64,000 nt of DNA from a virus: positions 1 to 64,000 of IMG/VR virus record IMGVR_UViG_3300010399_000008. One strand, given 5' to 3'. The position numbers and the translations under genes were made by a program. Within the stretch, counting starts at the first letter, position 1. The number at the start of each line of letters is the position of its first letter. Shown here in pieces: positions 32,846 to 40,511 of this stretch. The notes below the pieces were generated by a model. That model ran no database searches and was not told the origin of the DNA. It saw only the letters and a list, made by a program, of their open reading frames with translations.

Positions 32846-33382
32846 ATGAGCGAGTTGAGTCCCAAAGCCATCGACTACGAATTGAGCGTTCGAGATTCCA
32901 AGGAATTGCTTGGGGTCGTTTTGCTTCCACACGAGATCCGTCTGAAGGTGCTAGAAAACTACCGTAAAGAACACGGCAGCCAGGCTCTAGCGAATCTCTT
33001 TTCGCAGTTCATTGGATTGGCTAATTCAGTGGTGGCCAATTCGCACGACGCGATTGAGTTGTTTCTGATCGTCGAGAAAGACGAGCATCCGTACCAAGCG
33101 GAGAAGATGAACTGGCCGACAATCTTCGGCGCCCTGAACGGCGTGAAGTTGGCGAAGGGTGTTAATCAGGAAAAGACGTGTCATGGTTGCGCGTGCCGGC
33201 TGGGGTCGCTGGCCAATCAATCGCCATCGACTACGTGCGATGTTGAATGGTGCTTAGGTGACGACGATAAGTTTTGGTGCCACGAAGAATTTGACGACGA
33301 CGGGAAGCCCACAAAAAAGTGCATCGGGTTTCAGACTCTTATTGCGGCCCGTGACTTGGCCGAGTCCCACAGTCCCGAGTAG
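32846..33382 (+). CDS. Unknown protein with Cys-rich C-terminus
   Basis: 178 residues; ATG 32846 preferred (GAGAGGA 11 bases before). N-terminal helical part (ELLGVVLLPHEIRLKVLENY, ANLFSQFIGLANSVVANSHD), then a Cys-rich module (CHGCACRLGSLANQ, CDVEWCLGDDDKFWCHEE) that could bind two zincs. No family recognised. Confidence 0.7.
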   Translation: MSELSPKAIDYELSVRDSKELLGVVLLPHEIRLKVLENYRKEHGSQALANLFSQFIGLANSVVANSHDAIELFLIVEKDEHPYQAEKMNWPTIFGALNGVKLAKGVNQEKTCHGCACRLGSLANQSPSTTCDVEWCLGDDDKFWCHEEFDDDGKPTKKCIGFQTLIAARDLAESHSPE

Positions 33383-33414
33383 AAGCTGCGCAGGGAGAAA
33401 AATAGGTGGAGACC

Positions 33415-33804
33415 ATGAACAAAAAAGAGGAATTGCAGCAAACCATTGTCACCGCACGATATGAGCTGCACGAAATCGAATGTCAAGAACGACTGGTTCA
33501 GGCAAAGCCTTTAATTGGCAAGTGCTACAAGTACCACAATTGTTACTCGTGCCCAAAGGATGCGAGCGATTGGTGGTGGTTGTACGTCAGGGTCATTGGT
33601 GTCAACGAACTCGGATGGCCTCGACTGCAGACGTTTCAAATCGACAAGAACGGCGATGTGTCTCTGCAGGTCAACCAGGAGCGCTGCAGCATGAGCAGTT
33701 ACATCGAGATTGAGCAAGACGAATACGACTCAGCGTGGGCCAAGATCGAGGAAGAGTTTGAGAGATTCAAAAACCGACTGCCCACGGCAGTACCGACCGA
33801 GTGA
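33415..33804 (+). CDS. Unknown protein with central CYxC motif
   Basis: 129 residues; ATG behind AGGTGGAG. Helical N-terminus (KKEELQQTIVTARYELHEIE), then KCYKYHNCYSCPKDASDWWW and a beta part (LQTFQIDKNGDVSLQVNQE). C-terminal helix. The Cys/Trp cluster suggests a small metal-binding core. Unknown. Confidence 0.68.
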   Translation: MNKKEELQQTIVTARYELHEIECQERLVQAKPLIGKCYKYHNCYSCPKDASDWWWLYVRVIGVNELGWPRLQTFQIDKNGDVSLQVNQERCSMSSYIEIEQDEYDSAWAKIEEEFERFKNRLPTAVPTE

Positions 33805-33816
33805 GACGGTGGAGCT

Positions 33817-34104
33817 ATGACATTCTTCGCAATTTACGACTTTGACAGAAAACGCTGGCTTCGCGGTGCGAGGTATTGGATGTGGACGCGGTTCATGAAC
33901 TTCGCCGCCCAACATGACGAGCCAAACGTGCTGCAGCATTACTTGATTCCAACGATCACGCTGCGATGGCCTTCGAGTCGCGTAGTGAGAGTATCGATTG
34001 TAAGTGTCGATACGCGGCTCCCCAGCCAATTGGACCAAGAGTTGGCTGACGTTCGCAAGCTACTGGACTATCAAACAACACTGCGAGCAAACGGACTCGG
34101 GTGA
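33817..34104 (+). CDS. Unknown small protein
   Basis: 95 residues. FFAIYDFDRKRWLRGARYWM start, rich in aromatic and Arg residues, then a strand-helix end (ELADVRKLLDYQTTLRANGL). No family recognised. Ribosome site weak (GGTGGAG). Confidence 0.62.
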   Translation: MTFFAIYDFDRKRWLRGARYWMWTRFMNFAAQHDEPNVLQHYLIPTITLRWPSSRVVRVSIVSVDTRLPSQLDQELADVRKLLDYQTTLRANGLG

Positions 34105-34117
34105 AATGATCAGGGTG

Positions 34118-34153
34118 CCGGGTCGCGGCAAGAGGGACCGAACCGCGGCCCGG
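34118..34153 (+). promoter_or_regulatory. GC-rich hairpin in a short gene gap
   Basis: CCGGGTCGCGG (34118-34128) pairs with CCGCGGCCCGG (34143-34153), 11 pairs with one G-U. No T-tract follows. It lies between two genes and may be an mRNA processing or stability element. Confidence 0.45.
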
Positions 34154-34181
34154 CCCAGCGTACAAGGCAAGGGTGAGAACG

Positions 34182-34373
34182 ATGGCACAGATATCGAGCG
34201 AAAACATTGTCAGGCTGAAGTATCACTACTCAACACCAGCGAACGAAACCGAGGCAAGGGATCGATTCATTGAAGCAGACAGCAAACTCAGGGAATACAT
34301 TGCGGCTGCGATTAAGAAATTCCAAGACGAAGTGAAGTTGGACAAAGATTTCACCGTCACGTTTCGCGGGTAA
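34182..34373 (+). CDS. Unknown small protein
   Basis: 63 residues; ATG 34182 with AAGGGTGAG. QISSENIVRLKYHYSTPANE then helical EARDRFIEADSKLREYIAAA and a final strand (DFTVTFRG). No family recognised. Confidence 0.6.
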   Translation: MAQISSENIVRLKYHYSTPANETEARDRFIEADSKLREYIAAAIKKFQDEVKLDKDFTVTFRG

Positions 34374-34398
34374 CTATGGAGAAGATCGGAGAAAAACC

Positions 34399-34842
34399 AT
34401 GAGAATTAGAGACGGCGAGATCATCTTCGGCAGCGTTTACTCTCGCGAGCTGTGTATTCGCTGGCACATGCCTTTCCAATTCGTCACTTGGTGCGATGGA
34501 ACCTTCCGATTCTCGTGGCGGCGGTTTTTTAACCCTGTCGTCTGGTGGCGAAACGTATTCAGAAAAAGCAGTTGGGATTTGTGGTGGCGTTACTACCGAG
34601 ATGGTTCGCACCGCTGTTACTGTCCGACCGGGAGCATGTTCGACGGCAACGTGACTGTGGCTGGATTCGGGCTTGGTTGGTTCTACTCGAACTTCACCGG
34701 CCAGAATCCATGCCCGTGTGATATGGCAATGGCTGAGACGTTCGGCTGCTCAGACTGCGGCGAGTTGGCCCCGATAGTGCCTGGCACGACGCAATGCCAA
34801 GCGTGTCACGATTGGACACCGGAGACCGCCAATGAGCACTAA
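34399..34842 (+). CDS. Unknown protein with C-terminal zinc ribbon
   Basis: 147 residues. Aromatic, basic N-terminal part (FRFSWRRFFNPVVWWRNVFR, SSWDLWWRYYRDG). C-terminal Cys series: CPCDMAMAETFGCSDCGELA and CQACHDW, giving a probable CxC...CxxC...CxxC zinc ribbon. Overlaps the next micro-gene by 11 bases. Confidence 0.68.
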   Translation: MRIRDGEIIFGSVYSRELCIRWHMPFQFVTWCDGTFRFSWRRFFNPVVWWRNVFRKSSWDLWWRYYRDGSHRCYCPTGSMFDGNVTVAGFGLGWFYSNFTGQNPCPCDMAMAETFGCSDCGELAPIVPGTTQCQACHDWTPETANEH

Positions 34843-34936
34843 CACATTCACCACGCCGGACGGCGAGCCGAAGGAGATGCTTCGAATCTGGCTCAAGTGG
34901 TATTTGTACAACGGAGATGTCGATGAGCACCGCTGA
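34832..34936 (+). CDS. 34-residue micro-gene
   Basis: ATG overlaps the end of the previous gene; stop overlaps the start of the next. TFTTPDGEPKEMLRIWLKWY is protein-like. Either a real small protein or a coupling element. Confidence 0.45.
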   Translation: MSTNTFTTPDGEPKEMLRIWLKWYLYNGDVDEHR

Positions 34937-35111
34937 AATAAAGCAGGCTGTTCGGCAAGCCATCAACCAAGCCGCCGACTACATCCACGACGCAACCCGC
35001 TGGGATCAACGAGACGAAGCTGACGAAAACGGATTGACGCCAATGGATCGTCTAGTTGAGAGGATCGACAAGATTTATCAACGGAGCATGCGACCACATG
35101 ACCCAAGCTGA
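34923..35111 (+). CDS. Unknown helical protein
   Basis: 62 residues; ATG 34923 with GGAG seven bases before (ATG 34917 is an alternative). AEIKQAVRQAINQAADYIHD and LTPMDRLVERIDKIYQRSMR helices. Overlaps the next gene by 14 bases. No family. Confidence 0.6.
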   Translation: MSTAEIKQAVRQAINQAADYIHDATRWDQRDEADENGLTPMDRLVERIDKIYQRSMRPHDPS

Positions 35112-35352
35112 ACTACGAGATGACGAGCCGATCACTGAGGACTGGTGGATGACAGAGTTCGGCGGTGCGTTTGTGGAGATTGACAGCCTATTCAATCTAT
35201 GGCGTCGATCGGCCGATGGAGTTGTCGTGCTCGATGGCGAGTCTGCTGGTCGAGGGGCCCCGGTGTATACGCGCGAGACAACGTGCCGGACTCGCGGCGA
35301 TGTTCGGCGATTGCTGGAATTGTTGGGCTACAAATACTCAGGTCAACGGTGA
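35098..35352 (+). CDS. Unknown small protein
   Basis: 84 residues. DDEPITEDWWMTEFGGAFVE then a beta part (FNLWRRSADGVVVLDGESAG) and a helix (RGDVRRLLELLGYK). No family recognised. Confidence 0.62.
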   Translation: MTQAELRDDEPITEDWWMTEFGGAFVEIDSLFNLWRRSADGVVVLDGESAGRGAPVYTRETTCRTRGDVRRLLELLGYKYSGQR

Positions 35353-35373
35353 TTTTTTTTGAAAGGGAAACTC

Positions 35374-35685
35374 ATGTCTTACGGACAAACAGCAAGCGGA
35401 CCACCAGTCATGCGAGACACATGCGTATCTGCAAAGCGGGAATCGCAGATAAGCGTAGCAATGCAACGACTTGAGCATCTCGTAGAAGAGTGCGAAGCCG
35501 GCCTGAAAGGTCTGAACGATCGGTTTGGCGCAGTTTTGAACCAAGAGCCAAGACCGGCAGCAGGGGAACTTAAAAACTCCGAGAACGGTCACTGCGACTT
35601 AGCGTCAGCGATCCATTCATCTTGTCGGCGGCTGGAGAATGTTACGTCTGGAATGAGGGAATTGGTGGAGCGTTGCGAAGTTTAG
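35374..35685 (+). CDS. Helical early protein
   Basis: 103 residues; ATG behind AAAGGGAAA. AMQRLEHLVEECEAGLKGLN, FGAVLNQEPRPAAGELKNSE and LASAIHSSCRRLENVTSGMR make a helical bundle-like protein of a type common in phages. Function unknown. Confidence 0.65.
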   Translation: MSYGQTASGPPVMRDTCVSAKRESQISVAMQRLEHLVEECEAGLKGLNDRFGAVLNQEPRPAAGELKNSENGHCDLASAIHSSCRRLENVTSGMRELVERCEV

Positions 35686-35713
35686 CAGCGAGTCGAGCAA
35701 AAGCTGATTTGAA

Positions 35714-35986
35714 ATGTGCAAACAGTGCGACGATTTGGCGAAAAAATATTACCCGAGCCTATCTGCTTCGGAGCGGTTTGAGCTTCTCATGGGCGCGACG
35801 TGCTTTCCGGCTGGTGGTCCAGACATGATCGAACCTCAGTTGATCGACCTAATCGCCAACACGGACGGAACGCTTGGAGCTGCACTGGCATATGCCGACA
35901 CGGAACTGACGCAGGCAATGGATTTATTTAGGTATCGAGAGAATCAACAACCAATAGCGATCGTTGAATGTGGCGCTGGGATTTAG
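35714..35986 (+). CDS. Unknown protein with N-terminal CxxC
   Basis: 90 residues. Starts MCKQCDDLAKKYYPSLSASE, a small Cys motif, then GATCFPAGG and helices (IEPQLIDLIANTDGTLGAAL). Weak upstream ribosome site. No family recognised. Confidence 0.58.
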   Translation: MCKQCDDLAKKYYPSLSASERFELLMGATCFPAGGPDMIEPQLIDLIANTDGTLGAALAYADTELTQAMDLFRYRENQQPIAIVECGAGI

Positions 35987-35989
35987 CAA

Positions 35990-36214
35990 ATGACACGAAA
36001 ACAAGCACAGCGATTTTGCGATGAGGTTAATGGGTTCAAGTCGCACTATATGGCTGATGTGGTGGATATCACAAACCGACACTTGCCCGGTGGTGGCTGC
36101 GCGTTGGTTGTCCACCATCGCCCGAGCGGTAACGAAGTTGGGTATGCAACAACGGCCGACGAAGCCAGATACATGGTCGACGGAATTCGTCGTCGAGTGC
36201 CGGCAAAGTCCTAG
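35990..36214 (+). CDS. Unknown small protein
   Basis: 74 residues. KQAQRFCDEVNGFKSHYMAD then alternating strands (CALVVHHRPSGNEVGYATTA) and a helix (DEARYMVDGIRRRVP). A small alpha-beta protein; not assigned. Confidence 0.62.
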   Translation: MTRKQAQRFCDEVNGFKSHYMADVVDITNRHLPGGGCALVVHHRPSGNEVGYATTADEARYMVDGIRRRVPAKS

Positions 36215-36229
36215 CAGAACGGTGGAGGC

Positions 36230-36475
36230 ATGAGAACTAAAGATGACCGCGCGGTTGATCCAGGCGACACGGTTTACACCATTCTGGCTGGTGCAATCTG
36301 CGAATTGACGGTGAAAGATTCGATGGCAATGGTCATGCACCACTATTACGGAACACTGCATGCCGCTGCCGACGACTTGATTAAGCAAATTGACGATGAA
36401 ATATCCCGGCTGAACGAGCGGCGGACGATATATGCCAGGATTGTTATTGAGGCGAGACGTGGATTAGGCGACTAG
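36230..36475 (+). CDS. Unknown small protein
   Basis: 81 residues with GGTGGAGG before the ATG. DPGDTVYTILAGAICELTVK looks beta-barrel-like; the C-terminus is a charged helix (DDLIKQIDDEISRLNERR). No family recognised. Confidence 0.62.
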   Translation: MRTKDDRAVDPGDTVYTILAGAICELTVKDSMAMVMHHYYGTLHAAADDLIKQIDDEISRLNERRTIYARIVIEARRGLGD

Positions 36476-36495
36476 GCACCGTTGCGGAAAGGTGA
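36473..36495 (+). repeat. First copy of a 23-bp direct repeat spanning a ribosome site
   Basis: An exact 23-base sequence (beginning TAGGCACCGTTGCGG and ending AAAGGTGA) occurs here and at 36683-36705. Each copy covers the end of one gene and the ribosome site of the next. Confidence 0.75.
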
Positions 36496-36498
36496 GCG

Positions 36499-36705
36499 AT
36501 GAGCGAAACGCCCATTGGTGGATTACCTGAGTTGAAAGTGAATCCGTCGAAGCGGAAAAGTAAATCGCCGAAGTGGATTTGGGGACAAGCCGAGCACAAT
36601 AACAATCCAGCTCCGGTATGCAGTAAGTGCGGTCATGCCGTCGCTTGCAGTTCGATGGACGATCACAAAAAAGAGTGCTGGGTAGGCACCGTTGCGGAAA
36701 GGTGA
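36499..36705 (+). CDS. Zinc-finger-like small protein
   Basis: 68 residues. Basic N-terminus (NPSKRKSKSPKWIWGQAEHN), then PVCSKCGHAVACSSMDDHKK with ECWVG, a CxxC...HxxxC-type finger. The end of the gene is made by the second copy of the 23-bp repeat. Function unknown. Confidence 0.66.
   Translation: MSETPIGGLPELKVNPSKRKSKSPKWIWGQAEHNNNPAPVCSKCGHAVACSSMDDHKKECWVGTVAER
36683..36705 (+). repeat. Second copy of the 23-bp direct repeat
   Basis: Identical to 36473-36495. It supplies the last codons of the finger protein and the ribosome site of the gene at 36710, indicating a local duplication of a gene-start segment. Confidence 0.75.
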
Positions 36706-36709
36706 AGCG

Positions 36710-36988
36710 ATGGACACCAACATAAACCGGCCATCATCGGCATTGATGGGGATCGTAATCGGTCGCGGCGGACTGGACGGAGTTCGTCAGTTAATGATGT
36801 CAGTTGGCAAGCCGAAACGAAACGGTGGAATTTGTGCGTCGTGCTCGTGCCAGATCCCTCCCGGCCGTCCAGGTCGAAAATGTAAGCCTTGTCGCGAGCG
36901 CGAGGCGCGCACCGAGGGACGCATTATGGAAGTTGTCGAGGTCGATTTTGACAAGCAAACGGTGCGGATTACCGAACAGCGTTCGTAA
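36710..36988 (+). CDS. Small zinc-ribbon protein
   Basis: 92 residues; ATG after GGTGAAGCG. SVGKPKRNGGICASCSCQIP then RKCKPCRERE gives CxxCxC...CxxC. N-terminal hydrophobic part SALMGIVIGRGGLDGV, C-terminal strands (MEVVEVDFDKQTVRITEQ). Unknown role. Confidence 0.66.
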   Translation: MDTNINRPSSALMGIVIGRGGLDGVRQLMMSVGKPKRNGGICASCSCQIPPGRPGRKCKPCREREARTEGRIMEVVEVDFDKQTVRITEQRS

Positions 36989-37006
36989 CAGAATGTGATT
37001 TGACTG

Positions 37007-37201
37007 ATGGCCAGCATAAGAGCATCCGTTGAAGTAACGATTACCAATCGCGAAGCCGTTAAGGCATTTAGGGAGGCATTTGACACGCTTGGCTATATCT
37101 CAAGAGATCAATCTTGGAATCAGGACTTGCGGACTGTGGTTAAGAAGCTGCGTCGAGCAGCACGCGGGATGAAGGTCAACCTGAAAAGGAAATCGAAGTG
37201 A
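37007..37201 (+). CDS. Unknown basic small protein
   Basis: 64 residues. SIRASVEVTITNREAVKAFR then GYISRDQSWNQDLRTVVKKL and a basic end (RRAARGMKVNLKRKSK). Possibly nucleic-acid binding. GTGA-type overlap with the next gene. Confidence 0.6.
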   Translation: MASIRASVEVTITNREAVKAFREAFDTLGYISRDQSWNQDLRTVVKKLRRAARGMKVNLKRKSK

Positions 37202-37461
37202 ACAAATTGCTTTGGCACGGTGGTGATTGCGACATTCCGCGAGAGATAGCTGTTTGCCCAGAGTGTGATGCCCAGCTTCACGCGCAGTGCATGGCGTGGA
37301 ATTACGCAACAGGCCGGCCTAGTGATATCGATCTGCATTGCGTGCAGGAGAAGTTCGGCGACGAGGATTTCGGCAACGCTCACTATTGGCGGCAGAGCGA
37401 TTGGCAACCGGTTCGTGACAAGGTTGATAATTGGGCTGGATGTGACAGGAGCATCGCATGA
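37198..37461 (+). CDS. Zinc-ribbon-like small protein
   Basis: 87 residues, GTG start. LLWHGGDCDIPREIAVCPEC, then DAQLHAQCMAWNYATGRPSD and HCVQEKFG. Cys/His spacing fits a small metal site. ATGA overlap with the HTH gene. Confidence 0.62.
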   Translation: MNKLLWHGGDCDIPREIAVCPECDAQLHAQCMAWNYATGRPSDIDLHCVQEKFGDEDFGNAHYWRQSDWQPVRDKVDNWAGCDRSIA

Positions 37462-37739
37462 CGCCAGCAGAAAAGGTTGCTTCAAAGAAGCCTCTCCGCA
37501 AGCGGAAGCTGACGGGCAATGCGTCCCGCCCGCGGAAGTGGGTGTGCAAGTTACGAGAGAAACGGGAGGCTCTGGGACTGTCGATGCGGGATGTTTCCGA
37601 GAACACCAGCTACACCGTTTCGACTCTGTTCGAGATCGAGAACGGGACAGATCCACAACTTACAACAGCGATGAAGCTGGCAGAGTTCTTCGGTTGCACG
37701 GTAAACGAATTGTGGCCAAGTCGATTAAAGGACAAATAG
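37458..37739 (+). CDS. XRE-family helix-turn-helix regulator
   Basis: 93 residues. A basic leader of about 28 residues, then the Cro/CI-type HTH: WVCKLREKREALGLSMRDVS, ENTSYTVSTLFEIENGTDPQ, LTTAMKLAEFFGCTVNELW. Binds DNA as a dimer; candidate lysogeny or early regulator. No sensor or protease domain, so it is the small Cro-like kind. Confidence 0.85.
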   Translation: MTPAEKVASKKPLRKRKLTGNASRPRKWVCKLREKREALGLSMRDVSENTSYTVSTLFEIENGTDPQLTTAMKLAEFFGCTVNELWPSRLKDK

Positions 37740-37741
37740 CC

Positions 37742-37930
37742 ATGAATGATTACGAACTGTACATGAAAGCGTTTCGAGCGAACAACGTGGATCTGTGCTT
37801 GCAGATTGAGAAGCGATACCAAGTCGATGGCTACTCACCCAACATTGCGTCGGCGGTCATTCGGCGAGTCGCGGTTGATGGCGACGACCTCGAAGATGTG
37901 TTGCAGGATATCGACAACTATGTTTCGTAG
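37742..37930 (+). CDS. Unknown small acidic protein
   Basis: 62 residues, ATG two bases after the previous stop. NDYELYMKAFRANNVDLCLQ then VIRRVAVDGDDLEDVLQDID. Helical. No family. Confidence 0.6.
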   Translation: MNDYELYMKAFRANNVDLCLQIEKRYQVDGYSPNIASAVIRRVAVDGDDLEDVLQDIDNYVS

Positions 37931-37948
37931 CAGCTTCTAGGTGGGAAT

Positions 37949-38143
37949 ATGGCGAAAACAAAAAACAAACTGAGTCTCAGCCCGCAGCACATCGACGGCG
38001 ATACGTGGTATTACGAAGAATCAAAAGGGATTGACGTTGTTCGTCAAGTGCGAAACTCCACGCGCGAGGTCATCGCCACTGAACGATTTATGATCCCTTG
38101 GGAACTGCTTAGAAAATCACTGGCACGAAAAGATTCCAAGTGA
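37949..38143 (+). CDS. Unknown small protein
   Basis: 64 residues with AGGTGGG before the ATG. LSLSPQHIDGDTWYYEESKG then VRQVRNSTREVIATERFMIP. Small beta-rich protein, not assigned. Confidence 0.6.
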   Translation: MAKTKNKLSLSPQHIDGDTWYYEESKGIDVVRQVRNSTREVIATERFMIPWELLRKSLARKDSK

Positions 38144-38164
38144 ACTTCTGGGAGCTTCGATGCA

Positions 38165-38341
38165 ATGGCACTTACAGTCGAAGAAAAGACATTGGTTACG
38201 CGCTGGCTTCGTAACTACCCAGCGGGAATCGATAGCGATTCATGGGGTTATGGGCCGTTCGAGGGAACGCGAGAGGATGATGAGTTTGCCCATGTAGACC
38301 CAGAGGATGTCGCCCCGGAAGTCTGCCGTGAGTTTGGATGA
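38165..38341 (+). CDS. 58-residue unknown protein
   Basis: VEEKTLVTRWLRNYPAGIDS then acidic end (REDDEFAHVDPEDVAPEV). GGAG precedes the ATG. No family recognised. Confidence 0.55.
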   Translation: MALTVEEKTLVTRWLRNYPAGIDSDSWGYGPFEGTREDDEFAHVDPEDVAPEVCREFG

Positions 38342-38347
38342 CCATCG

Positions 38348-38533
38348 GTGAAGCTCGCGCTGGTTCGGTGCGAACAACAAAATGCCAATTGGTCTGATTT
38401 TGCGATAGCCGGAACGCACTCAGCACTTTGCGACATCGCGGCGGCGTTGCGTCTGGAGCGAAACGTGTACTGCGATTTACTCAGTGAACAGCCAGCTCAG
38501 TTGGCAGAGATTTTAGGTACAGATCAGGAGTAA
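38348..38533 (+). CDS. 61-residue unknown protein
   Basis: GTG start. KLALVRCEQQNANWSDFAIA then helices (ALCDIAAALRLERNVYCDLL). No family recognised. Follows the previous gene by six bases. Confidence 0.52.
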   Translation: MKLALVRCEQQNANWSDFAIAGTHSALCDIAAALRLERNVYCDLLSEQPAQLAEILGTDQE

Positions 38534-38538
38534 CTGTG

Positions 38539-38748
38539 ATGGTTGACGGCGGACGAGAATGGGAAGAGGCAGTGAGAGATCTGCCGCGTGCAAAAGACAT
38601 CCCATTACAGCCGAAGGTTGTGACGGTAGTGACTTACCGTTGCCCGAAGTGTGAGACAATTATGGATGACTACGCCGAACGGTGGACTGAACCAGGAAAA
38701 CCGTATCGATGCGAACACTGCCAACAGGCAATCGGAAATTCCTACTAA
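38539..38748 (+). CDS. Zinc-ribbon small protein
   Basis: 69 residues; ATG 38539. TYRCPKCETIMDDYAERWTE then YRCEHCQQAIG gives CxxC...CxxC, a classical zinc ribbon over residues 33-65. Function unknown. Confidence 0.68.
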   Translation: MVDGGREWEEAVRDLPRAKDIPLQPKVVTVVTYRCPKCETIMDDYAERWTEPGKPYRCEHCQQAIGNSY

Positions 38749-38777
38749 CAGCGAACAAAGACATCGGTGCGCGGACA

Positions 38778-39278
38778 ATGAATCAAGACGGCGTCTTAAA
38801 ACGAATGAATGAAGGATGGATGCTTGATCGTGCTGGCCGCGAAGGCTTGGCAGGGCACTTGTTCACGAAAGGCAAGAAGGGGTATTCGGTGTCCGCGCAT
38901 GTTGTCACGTCTCTGCTATCGAACCGATTGATTGACTGGAATACAAGTATCGACTCGTTCGTGATTACCGCTGCCGGAAAGCGGCAGGTCATTCCAGTCG
39001 ATACGCGACGAGTTGTACTCTGGCAGGCGAAGTCATGGGACCGAGCCATCCGAGATCACAGTGCGTACTCAGATCAGCATTGTTGTTTCTGCGGTCGAGA
39101 AACGAAACCTGACGCAGTGCGGTTACGGGTTGTTCGGACGAACGACGGTGAATGGTGGGTCAAGCCGATTGGCGAGTCAGCATTGCCGGATGAGAAAGAC
39201 TTCGGAGAGTGCCCGCTGCCGATCGGACCGGAATGTTTGCGAAAACACCCGGAGTTCAAAATAGGAATCATCTACTGA
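38778..39278 (+). CDS. Unknown protein with winged-helix-like start and Cys motif
   Basis: 166 residues. VLKRMNEGWMLDRAGREGLA with HVVTSLLSNRLIDWNTSIDS resembles a winged-helix fold; then SDQHCCFCGRETKPDAVRLR and CPLPIGPECLRKHPEF give a possible zinc site. No family recognised. Confidence 0.65.
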   Translation: MNQDGVLKRMNEGWMLDRAGREGLAGHLFTKGKKGYSVSAHVVTSLLSNRLIDWNTSIDSFVITAAGKRQVIPVDTRRVVLWQAKSWDRAIRDHSAYSDQHCCFCGRETKPDAVRLRVVRTNDGEWWVKPIGESALPDEKDFGECPLPIGPECLRKHPEFKIGIIY

Positions 39279-39305
39279 CTACGACTCTGCTGGGAGGATA
39301 ATCCA

Positions 39306-39554
39306 GTGGCTTGCAAGTGTATCGAGAAAACTAACGAAGCCTTGAAAGAACACAACGCGGAACTAGATACCTCGTTTAAGTTTAATTTCAAAACAGGCAA
39401 GGCACCGATTGTGCTCCCGGTGGCACTTAGAAAAAGGTCGCCAAGCCGAAAGCCTCTGCCGACGCTAATGGCGACATTCTGTCCGTTTTGCGGCAAGCGG
39501 GTATTGAAGAAGACTCCATACAAGCGATTGCCGAGATTGGCGACCAAGCTGTGA
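39306..39554 (+). CDS. Zinc-binding small protein
   Basis: 82 residues, GTG start. ACKCIEKTNEALKEHNAELD, a middle segment FKFNFKTGKAPIVLPVALRK, and TFCPFCGKRVLKK form the usual phage pattern CxC...CPFCG. Overlaps the next gene (GTGA). Function unknown but the family-like pattern is seen in many phages. Confidence 0.68.
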   Translation: MACKCIEKTNEALKEHNAELDTSFKFNFKTGKAPIVLPVALRKRSPSRKPLPTLMATFCPFCGKRVLKKTPYKRLPRLATKL

Positions 39555-40018
39555 GAAGTACATTCGACGAACAAGAAGCCCGTGCGATATGCGTAGACCC
39601 TACGTGGGCCGAATTGCAAAAGCGGCTTCACGCATGCGGACTGCATAAGACCGCGCAAGAGTTAAATAAGGTCACGCAGACAATGGGCTGGGAGTTGGCC
39701 GAAATGGAGAAGACTATGAGCCATACACCTGGTCCGTGGAGAATTGAGCGGCGACACGACGGCGTTCCATTTGGCATCTCGGCACCAGAGACGATGACGA
39801 GCGATACCGATGTTCTGGTGTCGTTCGGTAACAATCCAAATATTGAGTCCAACGCAACGCTGATTGCAGCAGCGCCAGACCTATTGGCAGCTCTGTATGC
39901 TTTTGTGGACCCCAAGCGATGGACGGCCACGACAGACCGCGAGGAGCTGGGCAGGAGGCATGCGGCACATGCTGCCATCGAGAAAGCAACTGGGACACCA
40001 TTCAAATGGTTTGAGTAG
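39551..40018 (+). CDS. Phage protein with HTPGPW domain, extended N-terminus
   Basis: 155 residues; GTG at 39551 in a GTGA overlap. The C-terminal 100 residues (from MSHTPGPWRIERR to ALYAFVDP) are the common phage domain with SNATLIAAAPDLLAALYAF; it could also start alone at ATG 39716. The N-terminal 55 residues (EARAICVDPTWAELQKRLHA) are extra. Function of this widespread domain is unknown. Confidence 0.68.
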   Translation: MRSTFDEQEARAICVDPTWAELQKRLHACGLHKTAQELNKVTQTMGWELAEMEKTMSHTPGPWRIERRHDGVPFGISAPETMTSDTDVLVSFGNNPNIESNATLIAAAPDLLAALYAFVDPKRWTATTDREELGRRHAAHAAIEKATGTPFKWFE

Positions 40019-40048
40019 GAAACTTCACAGCCAGTATTTGGAGAAACC

Positions 40049-40258
40049 ATGAAAACATGCTGTGAGTGCAACGGGCTGGTTTGGCCGTGGCAGCAAAGTA
40101 TCGTCAGCGCATCACCTATCCATGCCAAGTGCCACCAAAAGGTGATTGACGAAGCATGCCGTGATGCAAATGTGGCCATTGCCATGCGCGGCGAGATGGA
40201 AGCATTCCAGCTTCGCACTGGCATTGAACCGAATATTCGAATACCGAAACAGCGTTGA
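40049..40258 (+). CDS. Small Cys-motif protein
   Basis: 69 residues. KTCCECNGLVWPWQQSIVSA then HAKCHQKVIDEACRDANVAI: CCxC...HxxCH-like metal site. Ribosome site GGAG. Unknown role. Confidence 0.6.
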   Translation: MKTCCECNGLVWPWQQSIVSASPIHAKCHQKVIDEACRDANVAIAMRGEMEAFQLRTGIEPNIRIPKQR

Positions 40259-40268
40259 CGAGTGTTTT

Positions 40269-40511
40269 ATGAATTTCATGGCAGGATCAGCCACGGTGAT
40301 AAAGGCAAAATGCCCAAAGTGTGACGAGGAGTATTTTGGCGGCAATCGTTCTGGCTTGTGTCCGGCCTGCCTGATGAAGCAATTGAAAGAGCAGCAAGAC
40401 GAAATCACTGCTCTGCTTCACGCTTTGTACAGTAAGGCAGTCGATCAGGAGGACAAGAGTCAATGGACCAGGCTGGTGCAACTCCTGAACGAGCGCGGGA
40501 TACCAGTCTGA
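40269..40511 (+). CDS. Zinc-ribbon small protein
   Basis: 80 residues. KAKCPKCDEEYFGGNRSGLC with PACLMKQL forms a compact CxxC...CxxC ribbon, followed by a helix (EQQDEITALLHALYSKAVDQ). The end overlaps the next gene by 49 bases. Confidence 0.64.
   Translation: MNFMAGSATVIKAKCPKCDEEYFGGNRSGLCPACLMKQLKEQQDEITALLHALYSKAVDQEDKSQWTRLVQLLNERGIPV

Noticed and set aside
34004-34273. A + strand frame of 89 residues across the GC hairpin
   Set aside because: Overlaps two better frames and reads through the hairpin with Arg-rich, shadow-like sequence.
39488-39551. TTG start for the HTPGPW protein
   Set aside because: It would overlap the zinc-binding gene by 66 bases with no ribosome site; the GTGA overlap at 39551 follows the local pattern.
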